Source: Streptomyces tateyamensis (GTDB lineage Bacteria > Actinomycetota > Actinomycetes > Streptomycetales > Streptomycetaceae). Taken from it: a stretch of DNA of 64,000 nucleotides. The notes beneath the pieces were generated by a model. The model ran no database searches and was not told the origin of the DNA. It saw nothing but the letters and a program-made list of their open reading frames with translations. The DNA lies in NCBI RefSeq assembly GCF_003205575.1, contig NZ_PYBW01000045.1, positions 24,412-88,411 on the forward strand, read 5' to 3'. Position 1 is the stretch's first letter; the number at the start of each line of letters is the position of its first letter. Below, in pieces: positions 9,271 to 17,914 of the stretch. The translations under genes were made by a program, and so were the position numbers.

Positions 9271-10668
9271 ATGAGAATCGTTCTTCGCCGTTCCTGGGCG
9301 CGCGGCCCCGCCGTCGCCCTGGCGACGCTGCTCGGGCTGCTCCTCCTGCTCGTCCCCGGCTCCGCCGTCGCGGCCGGCGGACTCGACGACGCCGCCGCCT
9401 CCCTCAAGCAGGGCAAGGTCTACGTGGACCCGGCCATGACCGGCCAGTTCTCCCAGGCCCAGGCCGACGCGCTGACCAAGAAGATCAAGGACACCGGCAA
9501 GCCGATCCTGGTCGCCGTGGTGCCGGCCGCCGGCCAGTACCCGGCCAACACCTGGATGGCCGACCTGCGGACCAAGGCCGGCATCACCGGCGTCTACGCC
9601 TTCTACCGCGGCCCGGAGTTCTCGGTCCGCGCCGACGCCTCCGCGATGGCCGCGCAGACCGTGCGGAACTACGGCCAGGCCGCCTTCGATTCGCACCACG
9701 GTGATGTCAACGGCACACTGACCGATTTCGTCACCAACGCGGCGCCGAAGGTCAAGGGGAAGGCCCCCTGGGCCTCCTCCTCGGTCAGCGCGGCCGTGAT
9801 CATCGTGCCGCTGGTGCTGCTGGCCCTGGTCGGTGTCGGCATCTTCCTCCTGGTGCGCCGCTCGCGCCGGCGCAAGGCCGCGCAGCAGGCCGAGCAGCTG
9901 AACAAGCTGCGCACCGTGGTGGACGAGGACATCACCGCCTTCGGCGAGGAACTGGACCGGCTGGACTTCAGCCCCGGCGCCCCCGGTGCGGACGAGGCCC
10001 AGCGGGCCGACTACACCCGTGCGCTGGACGCCTACGAGACCGCCAAGAAGACGATGGACGCGGCCAAGAAGCCCGAGGACGTCAAGGCGGTGACTACCGC
10101 GCTGGAGGACGGCCGGTTCTCGCTGGCCACCCTGGCCGCGCGGCGCGAGGGCCGCCCGCTGCCCGAGCGCCGGCCGCCGTGCTTCTTCGACCCGCGGCAC
10201 GGCCCCTCGGTGCAGGACGCCGACTGGGCGCCGGCCGGCGGCGCGGCGCGCTCGGTGCCGGTCTGCGCGGCGGACGCGCAGCGGCTGGCCACCGGCCTGG
10301 ACCCGGCGATCCGCACCGTGCAGACCGAGTACGGCCCGCAGCCCTACTGGAACGCCGGCCCGGCCTACGGCCCGTGGGCCGGCGGCTACTTCGGCGGCTA
10401 CGGCTCGGGGCTGCTGCCCGGGCTGCTGATCGGCACCGTGCTCGGCGAGGCCTTCTCCGGCGGTCCGGCCTACGGCTACGGCGGCGGGTACGAGCACGGC
10501 TACGACGGCGGCGGCCAGGACCGGTACGAGGGCGGAGACGACTCCGGCGGCGACTTCAACAGCGGCGACTTCGGTGGCGGCGACTGGGGCGGTGGCGGCG
10601 GGGACTTCGGCGGTGGCGGCGACTTCGGTGGCGGTGGCGGCGACTGGGGCGGTGGCGGGGACTGGTAG
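9271..10668 (+). CDS. TPM-domain membrane protein with Gly-rich tail
   Basis: The 465-residue product has a signal sequence or uncleaved anchor at about 10-35 ([19 protein letters not shown]). An extracellular TPM-like domain follows to about residue 150, then a membrane helix near 172-195 and a cytoplasmic basic segment with a charged coiled coil. The last 120 residues are dominated by Gly, Asp, Tyr and Trp in repeats like [17 protein letters not shown] domains occur in proteins tied to photosystem repair and to bacterial envelope stress; the role here is unknown. The ATG at 9271 gives the signal sequence at the N-terminus; the open frame upstream (from 9148) is not convincing. A terminator hairpin follows. 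Confidence 0.82.
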   Translation: MRIVLRRSWARGPAVALATLLGLLLLLVPGSAVAAGGLDDAAASLKQGKVYVDPAMTGQFSQAQADALTKKIKDTGKPILVAVVPAAGQYPANTWMADLRTKAGITGVYAFYRGPEFSVRADASAMAAQTVRNYGQAAFDSHHGDVNGTLTDFVTNAAPKVKGKAPWASSSVSAAVIIVPLVLLALVGVGIFLLVRRSRRRKAAQQAEQLNKLRTVVDEDITAFGEELDRLDFSPGAPGADEAQRADYTRALDAYETAKKTMDAAKKPEDVKAVTTALEDGRFSLATLAARREGRPLPERRPPCFFDPRHGPSVQDADWAPAGGAARSVPVCAADAQRLATGLDPAIRTVQTEYGPQPYWNAGPAYGPWAGGYFGGYGSGLLPGLLIGTVLGEAFSGGPAYGYGGGYEHGYDGGGQDRYEGGDDSGGDFNSGDFGGGDWGGGGGDFGGGGDFGGGGGDWGGGGDW

Positions 10669-10676
10669 TCCGCGAA

Positions 10677-10721
10677 CCGCCCGGCGGGGCCGGCCGCAGG
10701 ACGGCCGGTCCCGCCGGGCGG
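10677..10721 (+). terminator. terminator after the TPM gene
   Basis: Arms 10677-10688 and 10110-10121 of the next block (absolute 10710-10721) form a 12-bp stem, and an inner 7-bp stem (10690-10696 with 10102-10108, absolute 10702-10708) extends it around a five-base loop. The hairpin starts just after the stop codon at 10668 and before the acyP -10 element. Confidence 0.7.
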
Positions 10722-10744
10722 GTGACCCGGGAGATAATCGAACG

Positions 10745-11023
10745 GTGCACGAGAACGTCCGAGTGACCGCCTGGGTGCGCGGCAAGGTCCAGCAGGTCGG
10801 CTTCCGCTGGTGGACCAGGGCCCGCGCGCTGGAGATCGGCCTGACCGGCTACGCGAGCAACCTGGGCGACGGCCGGGTGCAGGTGGTCGCCGAGGGCAGC
10901 CGGGCCGACTGCGACCGGCTGCTCGGCCTGCTGCGCGGCCCCGACACACCGGGCCGGGTCACCGGGGTGACCGAGATCTGGGGTACCGCCGGGGCCGGCT
11001 ACCCGACCTTCGAGATCCGCTGA
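10745..11023 (+). CDS. acyP: acylphosphatase
   Basis: Acylphosphatase hydrolyses acyl phosphates such as carbamoyl or 1,3-bisphosphoglycerate. The 92-residue product has the diagnostic element [12 protein letters not shown], whose Arg binds phosphate, and later [17 protein letters not shown], whose Asn is the second catalytic residue. Length is exactly that of the family. The GTG at 10745 lies seven bases after a GATAAT hexamer (10733-10738) with no Shine-Dalgarno sequence, so the transcript is probably leaderless. acyP upstream of smc is the normal Streptomyces order. Confidence 0.93.
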   Translation: MHENVRVTAWVRGKVQQVGFRWWTRARALEIGLTGYASNLGDGRVQVVAEGSRADCDRLLGLLRGPDTPGRVTGVTEIWGTAGAGYPTFEIR

Positions 11024-11410
11024 CCCGCCGCGTTGCGCCGGCCGGGTGACCCCCGGCCGTTGAACGGTTGCGCCGTTCCTGATCTCGTGGTTGACTCCGC
11101 ATCGAGCAGTGATCCACCGGATGCCGGTGGTGATCGTCGCTGCCCATGGCGTGAGTCGACCGCCATGCAGGTGACAGCGGCGTCGTAGCGCGCGGTGATC
11201 GTGTTGACCCGTACGGTCTTTGGTGAGACGCTGGAAGCCCGCGTACGCGACGGCGATTTTCGGGCAGGGTCATGCCCTGTGGCCGCACACCACAGTGTCT
11301 GACCTGTTGTGCCCAACCAGCACTGCCCCTTGTCGTGCAGCGCGTGCGTCATCCCTTCCCCTCGACCATACCGTTCTGGTTCGGTCACTCAGCGTGGAGG
11401 ACCATCAATC
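11024..11410. other. intergenic region, possible transposase relic
   Basis: A small hairpin (arms 11039-11046 and 11052-11059, 8-bp stem) directly after acyP may be its terminator. The rest is 350 bases without a convincing gene. On the reverse strand around 11140-11240 one frame reads TITARYD then AVTCMAV, which faintly resembles the ATRYDK-AAV C-terminal segment of IS5-type transposases, with a likely deletion. This is weak. A GTGGAGGACC ribosome site stands before the next gene. Confidence 0.4.
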
Positions 11411-11614
11411 ATGGCAAAGGCGCTTCTCGGGTACGTCGGCGGTCCCGACCCGCGAATGCTGTCCGAGATGCGGCGGCTTCAGCAGCGCGTCCAGGACCTG
11501 GAGGCCGAACTCGTTCGGATGCAGGCCGAGAACGACGTGCTCATCGCTGTGGCCGCCGAGCACTCGCTGCTCGACAGCATCGAACTCGGATCCAGGGAGC
11601 CCGTGCTCACCTGA
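11411..11614 (+). CDS. small conserved coiled-coil protein
   Basis: This 67-residue protein begins MAKALLGYVGGPDPRML and then forms a short coiled coil (MRRLQQRVQDLEAEL and following) of about 30 residues. It is a known actinobacterial conserved small protein found between acyP and smc in Streptomyces; I know of no assigned function. The ATG at 11411 follows GGAGG (about 11396-11400) at a good distance. The frame is open upstream, but sequence conservation begins at this Met. Being next to smc, a link to chromosome segregation is conceivable but only an inference from position. Confidence 0.85.
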   Translation: MAKALLGYVGGPDPRMLSEMRRLQQRVQDLEAELVRMQAENDVLIAVAAEHSLLDSIELGSREPVLT

Positions 11615-11806
11615 TCCACGGAACCGAATCGACCGGGCCTCATCGACCGGCCGGTTTTGCCGCGCACCGACGCTAACACCCCGCGGGACGCGATCACTGG
11701 GACGCCTTGACCGGCGTCCCTTCGTCGTTCCCACGGACGTTTTCCTGAGGCTTCCCACGGCCCGGCCGGGCGAAACGGTCCGGGGGCGCCGGATACAGTT
11801 GGCCGG

Positions 11807-14800
11807 GTGCACCTCAAGAGTCTGACGCTGCGCGGCTTCAAGTCCTTCGCCTCGGCCACCACGCTCCGGTTCGAGCCGGGGATCACCTGCGTGGTCGGAC
11901 CCAACGGCTCGGGCAAGTCGAACGTCGTCGACGCGCTCTCCTGGGTGATGGGTGAGCAGGGGGTCAAGTCGCTGCGCGGCGGCAAGATGGAGGACGTCAT
12001 CTTCACCGGCACCAGCGGGCGGGCTCCGCTGGGCCGGGCCGAGGTCAGTCTGACCATCGACAACACCGACGGCGCGCTGCCGATCGACTACGCCGAGGTG
12101 ACGATCAGCCGCACCATGTTCCGCAACGGCGGCAGCGAGTACGCGATCAACGGCGACACCTGCCGGCTGCTGGACATCCAGGAGCTGCTCTCCGACTCCG
12201 GCATCGGCCGGGAGATGCACGTGATCGTCGGCCAGGGCCGCCTGGACTCGGTGCTGCACGCCGACCCGATGGGCCGGCGGGCCTTCATCGAGGAGGCCGC
12301 CGGGGTGCTCAAGCACCGCAAGCGCAAGGAGAAGGCGCTGCGGAAGCTGGACGCGATGGCGGCCAACCTGAACCGGGTCCAGGACCTGGTCGCCGAGCTG
12401 CGCCGCCAGCTCGGCCCGCTGGGCCGCCAGGCCAAGATCGCCCGCCGGGCCGCCGGCATCCAGGCCGAGCTGCGCGACGCCCGGCTGCGCCTGCTCGCCG
12501 ACGACCTGCTGACGCTGCGCCAGGCAGTGCAGGCCGAGGTGGCGGACGAGCTGGCGCTCAAGCTGCGCCGGGCCACCGTGGAGCAGGAGCTGCTCGGTGC
12601 CCGCCAGCGCGAGGCGGTGCTGGAGGCCCAGGTCGAGCAGCTGGGCCCGCGGCTGGAGGCCGGCCGGCAGGCCTGGTACCAGCTCTCCGCACTGATCGAG
12701 CGGACCCGCGGCACGATCGGCCTGGCCGAGGCCCGGATCCGGCACGCCACCGGCGGGGCCGGCACCGAGGAGCGGCGCGGGCGCGACCCGGAGGAGCTGG
12801 CGGCCGAGGCCGAGCGGGTCCGGGAGGAGGAGGCCGCGCTGGTCGAGGCGCTGGAGGAGGCGCAGTACGCGCTGGCCGAGGCGGTGGAGCGGCGGGCCGA
12901 GCTGGAGCGGGAGCTGGCCGCCGAGGAGCAGCGGCTGCGGGCCGCCGCCCGTGCCGCCGCCGACCGGCGCGAGGGCCTGGCCCGACTGCAGGGGCAGGCC
13001 GCGGCCGCCGCCTCCCGGGCGGCCGGGGCCCAGGCCGAGATCGACCGGCTGGCGGCGGCCAGGGACGAGGCGGTGCAGCGGGCCGCGGCGGCCCGCGCCG
13101 AGTTCGACCTGCTGCAGGAGCGGGTGGCCGGCCTGGAGAGCGGCGACGAGCAGCTGGAGACCGAGCACGAACAGGCGCGCGAGCGGCTGGCCGATGCGGA
13201 GCGCGCGCTGAGCGCCGCGCGCGAGGCATCCGGAGCGGCCGAGCGCGAGCGGGCGGCACTGACGGCCCGTCACGAGACCCTTGCGCTGGGCCTGCGGCGC
13301 AAGGACGGCACCGGCGCGCTGCTGGCCGCCGCCGACCGGTCGGCCGGGCTGCTCGGCCCGGCCGCCGAGCTGATCACCGTGGTCCCGGGGCACGAGACGG
13401 CGCTGGCCGCCGCACTCGGCGCGGCGGCCGACGCGGTCGCGGTGGCCGACCGCCCGGCCGCCGCCGCGGCGCTGCGCCTGCTGCGGGCCGAGGACGCCGG
13501 CCGGGCCGCCCTGCTGATCGCGGGCGCCCCCGAGCCGACCCCCGCCACCGCGGGCACGCTGCCGGCCGGCGCCCACTGGGCCGCCGATCTGGTGCGCGCC
13601 CCGGCCGAACTGCTTCCCGCGGTGCACCGCCTGCTCGGCGGCACCGTCGTGGTCGCCGACCTTGAACGGGCCGAGGAACTGCTCGCCGCCCACCCGGGCC
13701 TGACCGCCGTCACCGCCGACGGTGACCTGCTGGGCGCCGCCCTGGCCCAGGGCGGCGCGGCCGGTGCGCCCAGCCTGCTGGAGACCCAGGCAGCGGTGGA
13801 CGCGGCCGTCCGCGAGCTCGCCGAGCTGGCCGGGCGCTGCGCCGAACTGACCGGGCAGCTGGCGGCGGCCAAGCAGGACCGCGGCGAACTGGCCGGTGAG
13901 GTCGAGCGGCTGACCGGTGAGCGGCGCCGGGCCGAGAAGCAGCGCGCCGAGGTGGCCGGCTCGCTGGGACGCCTGGGCGGCCAGGCCCGGGCCGCGGCCG
14001 GCGAGGCGGAGCGCGCCGAGGCCGCGGTGCGCCGGGCCGAGGAGGGCCGGCGGGCCGCCGCCGAGGCGGCCGAGGAACTGGCCGCCCGGCTGGAGGCCGC
14101 CGAGGAGCTGGCCGAGCAGGGCGGCGAGGAGCCGGACCCGGCCGAGCGGGACCGGCTCGCCGAGGCCGGCAGCGCGGCCCGGCAGGCCGAACTGGAGGCC
14201 CGGCTCGCGGTGCGCACCCACGAGGAGCGGGTCCGTTCGCTGGCCGGGCGCGCGGACAGCCTGGACCGGGCCGCGCGGGCCGAGCGGGAGGCCCGGGCCC
14301 GGGCCGCCGAGCGCCGCCGCCGGGCCGCGCACGAGGCGGCGGTGGCCCGCGCGGTGGCGGCCGGTGCGGGGCAGCTGCTGGCCTGCCTGGAGGTGTCGCT
14401 GGCCCGGGCCGAGGCCGAGCGCAGCACCGTCGAGCAGGCCCGGGCGGCCCGCGAGGCCGAGCTGCGGGCGGCCCGCGAGCAGGGCCGCGCGCTCAAGGAC
14501 GAGCTCGACAAGCTGGTGGACGCGGGCCACCGGGACGAGGTGCTGCGGGCCGAGAAGCGGCTGCGGATCGAGCAGTTGGAGTCCCGGGCGCTGGAGGAGT
14601 TCGGCATCGAGGGGGAGGAGCTGCTGACCGGCTACGGCCCGGACCAGCTTGTCCCGCCCGCGCCGCCGGAGGACGGCCAGGAGCCGGGCGAACCGCGCCC
14701 GTACCTGCGCGCCGAGCAGGAGAAGCGGCTGCGCGCCGCCGAGAAGGCCTACCTGCAGCTGGGCAAGGTCAATCCGCTGGCGCTGGAGGAGTTCGCCGCC

Positions 14801-15427
14801 CTGGAGGAGCGCCACCAGTTCCTCGGCGAGCAGTTGGAGGACCTCAAGCGCAGCCGGCGCGACCTGCTGGAGATCGTGCGGGACGTGGACCAGCGGGTGG
14901 AGCAGCTGTTCACCGCCGCCTTCCACGACACCGCGGCCCAGTTCGAGGGGGTCTTCGCCCGGCTCTTCCCGGGCGGTGAGGGCCGGTTGGTGCTCACCGA
15001 CCCGGACGACATGCTCGCCACCGGGGTCGAGGTGGAGGCCCGGCCGCCGGGCAAGAAGGTCAAGCGCCTGTCGCTGCTCTCCGGCGGCGAGCGCTCGCTG
15101 ACCGCGGTGGCGATGCTGGTCTCCATCTTCAAGGCCCGCCCCAGCCCGTTCTACGTGATGGACGAGGTGGAGGCGGCGCTGGACGAGACCAACCTGCGCC
15201 GGCTGATCGCGATCATGGAGGAGCTGCGGGACAGCTCCCAGCTGATCGTGATCACCCATCAGAAGCTCACCATGGAGTGCGCCGACGCGCTGTACGGCGT
15301 GACCATGAAGGGCGACGGCATCTCCCAGGTGATCAGCCAGCGGCTGCGGGAGGAGCACCGGGAGCGCCGCACGGTGCCGGCCCCGCCGCGCCGGGAGAGC
15401 GCCACCGCGGCGACACCGGGCAGCTGA
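11807..15427 (+). CDS. smc: chromosome segregation ATPase SMC
   Basis: SMC dimerises through a hinge and, with ScpA/ScpB, extrudes DNA loops to organise and segregate chromosomes. The 1206-residue protein has the Walker A GPNGSGKSN at 31-39, and two long Ala/Glu/Arg-rich coiled coils. Between them lies a hinge domain at about 505-660. The ABC signature LSGGE has its Ser at residue 1092, followed by Walker B FYVMDEVEAALD. Length is typical. GTG start lies eight bases after TACAGT (11794-11799) with no Shine-Dalgarno site, so it may be leaderless. ftsY lies downstream, as in other actinobacteria. Confidence 0.97.
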   Translation: MHLKSLTLRGFKSFASATTLRFEPGITCVVGPNGSGKSNVVDALSWVMGEQGVKSLRGGKMEDVIFTGTSGRAPLGRAEVSLTIDNTDGALPIDYAEVTISRTMFRNGGSEYAINGDTCRLLDIQELLSDSGIGREMHVIVGQGRLDSVLHADPMGRRAFIEEAAGVLKHRKRKEKALRKLDAMAANLNRVQDLVAELRRQLGPLGRQAKIARRAAGIQAELRDARLRLLADDLLTLRQAVQAEVADELALKLRRATVEQELLGARQREAVLEAQVEQLGPRLEAGRQAWYQLSALIERTRGTIGLAEARIRHATGGAGTEERRGRDPEELAAEAERVREEEAALVEALEEAQYALAEAVERRAELERELAAEEQRLRAAARAAADRREGLARLQGQAAAAASRAAGAQAEIDRLAAARDEAVQRAAAARAEFDLLQERVAGLESGDEQLETEHEQARERLADAERALSAAREASGAAERERAALTARHETLALGLRRKDGTGALLAAADRSAGLLGPAAELITVVPGHETALAAALGAAADAVAVADRPAAAAALRLLRAEDAGRAALLIAGAPEPTPATAGTLPAGAHWAADLVRAPAELLPAVHRLLGGTVVVADLERAEELLAAHPGLTAVTADGDLLGAALAQGGAAGAPSLLETQAAVDAAVRELAELAGRCAELTGQLAAAKQDRGELAGEVERLTGERRRAEKQRAEVAGSLGRLGGQARAAAGEAERAEAAVRRAEEGRRAAAEAAEELAARLEAAEELAEQGGEEPDPAERDRLAEAGSAARQAELEARLAVRTHEERVRSLAGRADSLDRAARAEREARARAAERRRRAAHEAAVARAVAAGAGQLLACLEVSLARAEAERSTVEQARAAREAELRAAREQGRALKDELDKLVDAGHRDEVLRAEKRLRIEQLESRALEEFGIEGEELLTGYGPDQLVPPAPPEDGQEPGEPRPYLRAEQEKRLRAAEKAYLQLGKVNPLALEEFAALEERHQFLGEQLEDLKRSRRDLLEIVRDVDQRVEQLFTAAFHDTAAQFEGVFARLFPGGEGRLVLTDPDDMLATGVEVEARPPGKKVKRLSLLSGGERSLTAVAMLVSIFKARPSPFYVMDEVEAALDETNLRRLIAIMEELRDSSQLIVITHQKLTMECADALYGVTMKGDGISQVISQRLREEHRERRTVPAPPRRESATAATPGS

Positions 15428-15665
15428 CCGGGTGCCGCCCGAGCCGGGCCTCGCCCGTGGCGGAGCGCCGATCGCGGATACTGGCTCCTGTTGTGACTCC
15501 TCCCTCCCGGATCCGGGAGGGCTTCTCCGCGGGCCGTGCTGACCTCACGGCGGCCCGGGGAGTGCCCGGACCGGCACCGGCGGTGCCCGGCAGGGCGCAG
15601 CAGCGGGGCGGTGGAAGGTCACCGGCGCGGGGATCACCAGTCGGTCCAGTCGAAGGAGCTTGTTC

Positions 15666-16835
15666 GTGGAATACGTGATCCTTGCGGTAGTCATCGCCGT
15701 GATCGCCGTCGGCGCGGTCGCGGGTCTGGTGGTCACCGGCAGGCGGCGCAAGGAGCTGCCCCCGAAGCCGGCCGAGCCCGCCACCCTGGCCCCGCCGACC
15801 CCGCGCGAGCCGCAGGTCGGCGACGAGGCCGCGCCGCCGCGCGAGGCACCGGTGCAGACCGTGGAGGAGGTGCAGCTGCCGGTCGCGGCTCCCGAGATCG
15901 AGGCGCCCGAGCCCACGGCCGGCCGGCTGGTCCGGCTGCGCTCGCGGCTGTCCCGCTCGCAGAACGCGCTCGGCAAGGGCCTGCTCACCCTGCTCTCCCG
16001 GGACCGGCTGGACGAGGACACCTGGGAGGAGATCGAGGAGACCCTGCTCACCGCCGACATCGGGGTGGCCCCCACCCAGGAGCTGGTCGACCGGCTGCGC
16101 ACTCGGGTCAAGGTGCTGGGCACCCGGACCCCGGCGGAGCTGCGCACCCTGCTGGCCGAGGAGCTGGTCGCGCTGATCGGCACCGAGGCCGACCGCTCGC
16201 TGCACACCGCCAAGCACGAGGACGGCCGCCCGGCGGTGGTCCTGGTGGTCGGCGTGAACGGCGTCGGAAAGACCACCACCTCCGGCAAGCTCGGCCGGGT
16301 GCTGGTGGCCGACGGTCGCAAGGTGGTGCTCGGCGCGGCCGACACCTTCCGCGCCGCGGCCGCCGACCAACTGCAGACCTGGGGCGAGCGGGTCGGCGCC
16401 CGCACGGTGCGCGGCCCGGAGGGCGGCGACCCGGCCTCGGTGGCCTTCGACGCGGTCAAGGAGGGCATCGCCGAGGGCGCGGACACCGTGCTGATCGACA
16501 CCGCGGGCCGGCTGCACACCAAGACCGGCCTGATGGACGAGCTCGGCAAGGTCAAGCGGGTGGTGGAGAAGCACGGCCCGGTGGACGAGGTGCTGCTGGT
16601 GCTGGACGCCACCACCGGTCAGAACGGGCTGGTGCAGGCGCGGGTCTTCGCCGAGGTGGTGGACATCACCGGCATCGTGCTGACCAAGCTGGACGGCACC
16701 GCCAAGGGCGGCATCGTGGTCCAGGTGCAGCGCGAGCTGGGCGTGCCGGTCAAGCTGATCGGGCTGGGCGAGGGGGCCGACGACCTGGCACCGTTCGAGC
16801 CGGCCGCCTTCGTGGACGCGCTGATCGGCGACTGA
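15666..16835 (+). CDS. ftsY: signal recognition particle receptor FtsY
   Basis: FtsY is the membrane receptor that docks Ffh-bound ribosomes to the Sec translocon. The 389-residue protein has an N-terminal hydrophobic helix (residues 3-22) that anchors it, an acidic Pro-rich linker, and the NG GTPase domain. GTPase motifs are GVNGVGKTT at 196-204, DTAGR, and TKLDGTAKGG. I chose GTG at 15666 because AAGGAG (15653-15658) sits seven bases upstream; an in-frame TTG at 15660 is less likely. Its partner ffh is also in this window at 23.9 kb. Confidence 0.95.
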   Translation: MEYVILAVVIAVIAVGAVAGLVVTGRRRKELPPKPAEPATLAPPTPREPQVGDEAAPPREAPVQTVEEVQLPVAAPEIEAPEPTAGRLVRLRSRLSRSQNALGKGLLTLLSRDRLDEDTWEEIEETLLTADIGVAPTQELVDRLRTRVKVLGTRTPAELRTLLAEELVALIGTEADRSLHTAKHEDGRPAVVLVVGVNGVGKTTTSGKLGRVLVADGRKVVLGAADTFRAAAADQLQTWGERVGARTVRGPEGGDPASVAFDAVKEGIAEGADTVLIDTAGRLHTKTGLMDELGKVKRVVEKHGPVDEVLLVLDATTGQNGLVQARVFAEVVDITGIVLTKLDGTAKGGIVVQVQRELGVPVKLIGLGEGADDLAPFEPAAFVDALIGD

Positions 16836-16856
16836 GCCGCCGTCACCGCAGCCCCT

Positions 16857-16890
16857 CGGGCCGCTCCCCCGGCAACGGGGGAGCGGCCCG
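16857..16890. terminator. bidirectional terminator between ftsY and the primase-like gene
   Basis: Arms 16857-16870 and 16877-16890 form a perfect 14-bp stem closed by a 6-base loop. The hairpin lies between the convergent stop codons of ftsY and the reverse-strand gene, so it can serve both. Confidence 0.85.
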
Positions 16891-16898
16891 ACGGCGTG

Positions 16899-17594
16899 TC
16901 AGGACGCGAGCCAGGCCGGCTCGGCGGCCACCACACGCTCGCGGCCGCGGTGGCAGGCGTAAGCCAGGGTGCCGAGCAGCAGCCGGGCCTGCGGCGGGCG
17001 GGCGGCGCCCTCCCGGCACGGGCGGCGCAGCCAGCGCACCGGGCCCTGGCCGGGCAGTGCGGTGGGCGGGGCGGCCAGGTAGGCGCCCTCGCCGTGGCAG
17101 GCGAGGTCGAGCGCGGCGTCGTCCCAGCCCATCCGGTAGAGCAGGTCGGGCAGCTTCTCGGCGGTGCCCAGGGCGACGAAGAAGAGCAGTCGGCCGCCCG
17201 GCGCGGCGAGCACCGGGCCGACCTGGGTGCCCATCCGCTCCAGCCGGACCAGGGCGCGCAGGCCGGCCGGCTCGGGCACGTCCAGCACGTCGAAGCTGCG
17301 GCCGGCGGGCAGCAGCACGCTGGCCCCGGCCTCGCCGTCCCACAGCGCCCGCACCTCCTGCAGGGCGGCGCCGGGCGGCAGTTCACGGACCGGGCGGCCG
17401 GGCAGCGGGTGCAGCCCGGGGGCGGCGCAGCGCGAGCGGCCGCACGGGCAGGGGCCGGCCTGCGCCCTGGCCGGGGCGGCGCCCAGGGCGACCGTCCAGC
17501 CCCAGCGGCCGACGTACTCGGCCGCGGCCAGGCACGCGGTGGCGCGGGTGCGACGGCGCGAGCCGAACCTCAGATCGCCGAACAGGTTCTCCAT
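16899..17594 (-). CDS. bifunctional DNA primase/polymerase-like protein
   Basis: This 231-residue protein matches the Prim-Pol (PF09250-type) family as it occurs in Streptomyces chromosomes. After an N-terminal ACLAAAEYVGRWGWTVALG segment comes the family Cys motif PCPCGRSRCAAPGLHPLPG (CxCxxxxC then GxHP). A later VLLPAGRSFDVLDVP block contains the expected FDVLDVP acidic pair. The ATG at 17594 (MENLFGDLRFG) is preferred to an upstream GTG-like extension at 17669 that adds a basic segment. It is divergent from nsdA across 320 bases. Whether it has polymerase activity is unknown; it is shorter than plasmid or phage primases. Confidence 0.8.
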   Translation of the reverse strand: MENLFGDLRFGSRRRTRATACLAAAEYVGRWGWTVALGAAPARAQAGPCPCGRSRCAAPGLHPLPGRPVRELPPGAALQEVRALWDGEAGASVLLPAGRSFDVLDVPEPAGLRALVRLERMGTQVGPVLAAPGGRLLFFVALGTAEKLPDLLYRMGWDDAALDLACHGEGAYLAAPPTALPGQGPVRWLRRPCREGAARPPQARLLLGTLAYACHRGRERVVAAEPAWLAS

Positions 17595-17914
17595 GCCACC
17601 CCCAACAGGTTTTGGTTGCCGGCGGTTACGGGATCGTGACGTAGTGTCAAATTCTGGCCGGAAGCGCAAATTTCACGGCGACGGCGCGCGGTGGGCGGCG
17701 CACACCAGCTCGGTACCGTGTTCACCAGTGAAGCGCTGCTGGGACTGTGGCGGCTTCACTCGCGGGGGTGGCGAATGGTGGCGTTTCCCAGCGAACCATC
17801 CCCCGGACGGCTCACGGCACGTTACGTTCGGCGTACGCACCGAGACTTGTCGGTGTGCGGACGGGTAGCGGCGGGGACCCCGGGGCCGGGGTCGGGGGGG
17901 ACAGGTGACCCTGG
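17595..17914. other. divergent intergenic region upstream of nsdA
   Basis: No gene is evident in these 320 bases. On the reverse strand a TTGACA (17645-17650) could be the -35 of the primase-like gene; its -10 is weak. An 8-bp inverted repeat (17727-17734 with 17753-17760, AGTGAAGC/GCTTCACT) with an 18-base spacer might be an operator. A G-rich run precedes the nsdA start. Confidence 0.45.

Noticed and set aside
10999..11388. 129-codon reverse ORF as a real gene
   Set aside because: Poor codon bias and no homology beyond a faint transposase-like fragment.
11405..15358. 1317-codon reverse frame opposite smc
   Set aside because: Mirror of the smc coding strand; Leu/Gly/Gln-rich pattern is an artefact of the GC-rich Ala/Glu/Arg codons.
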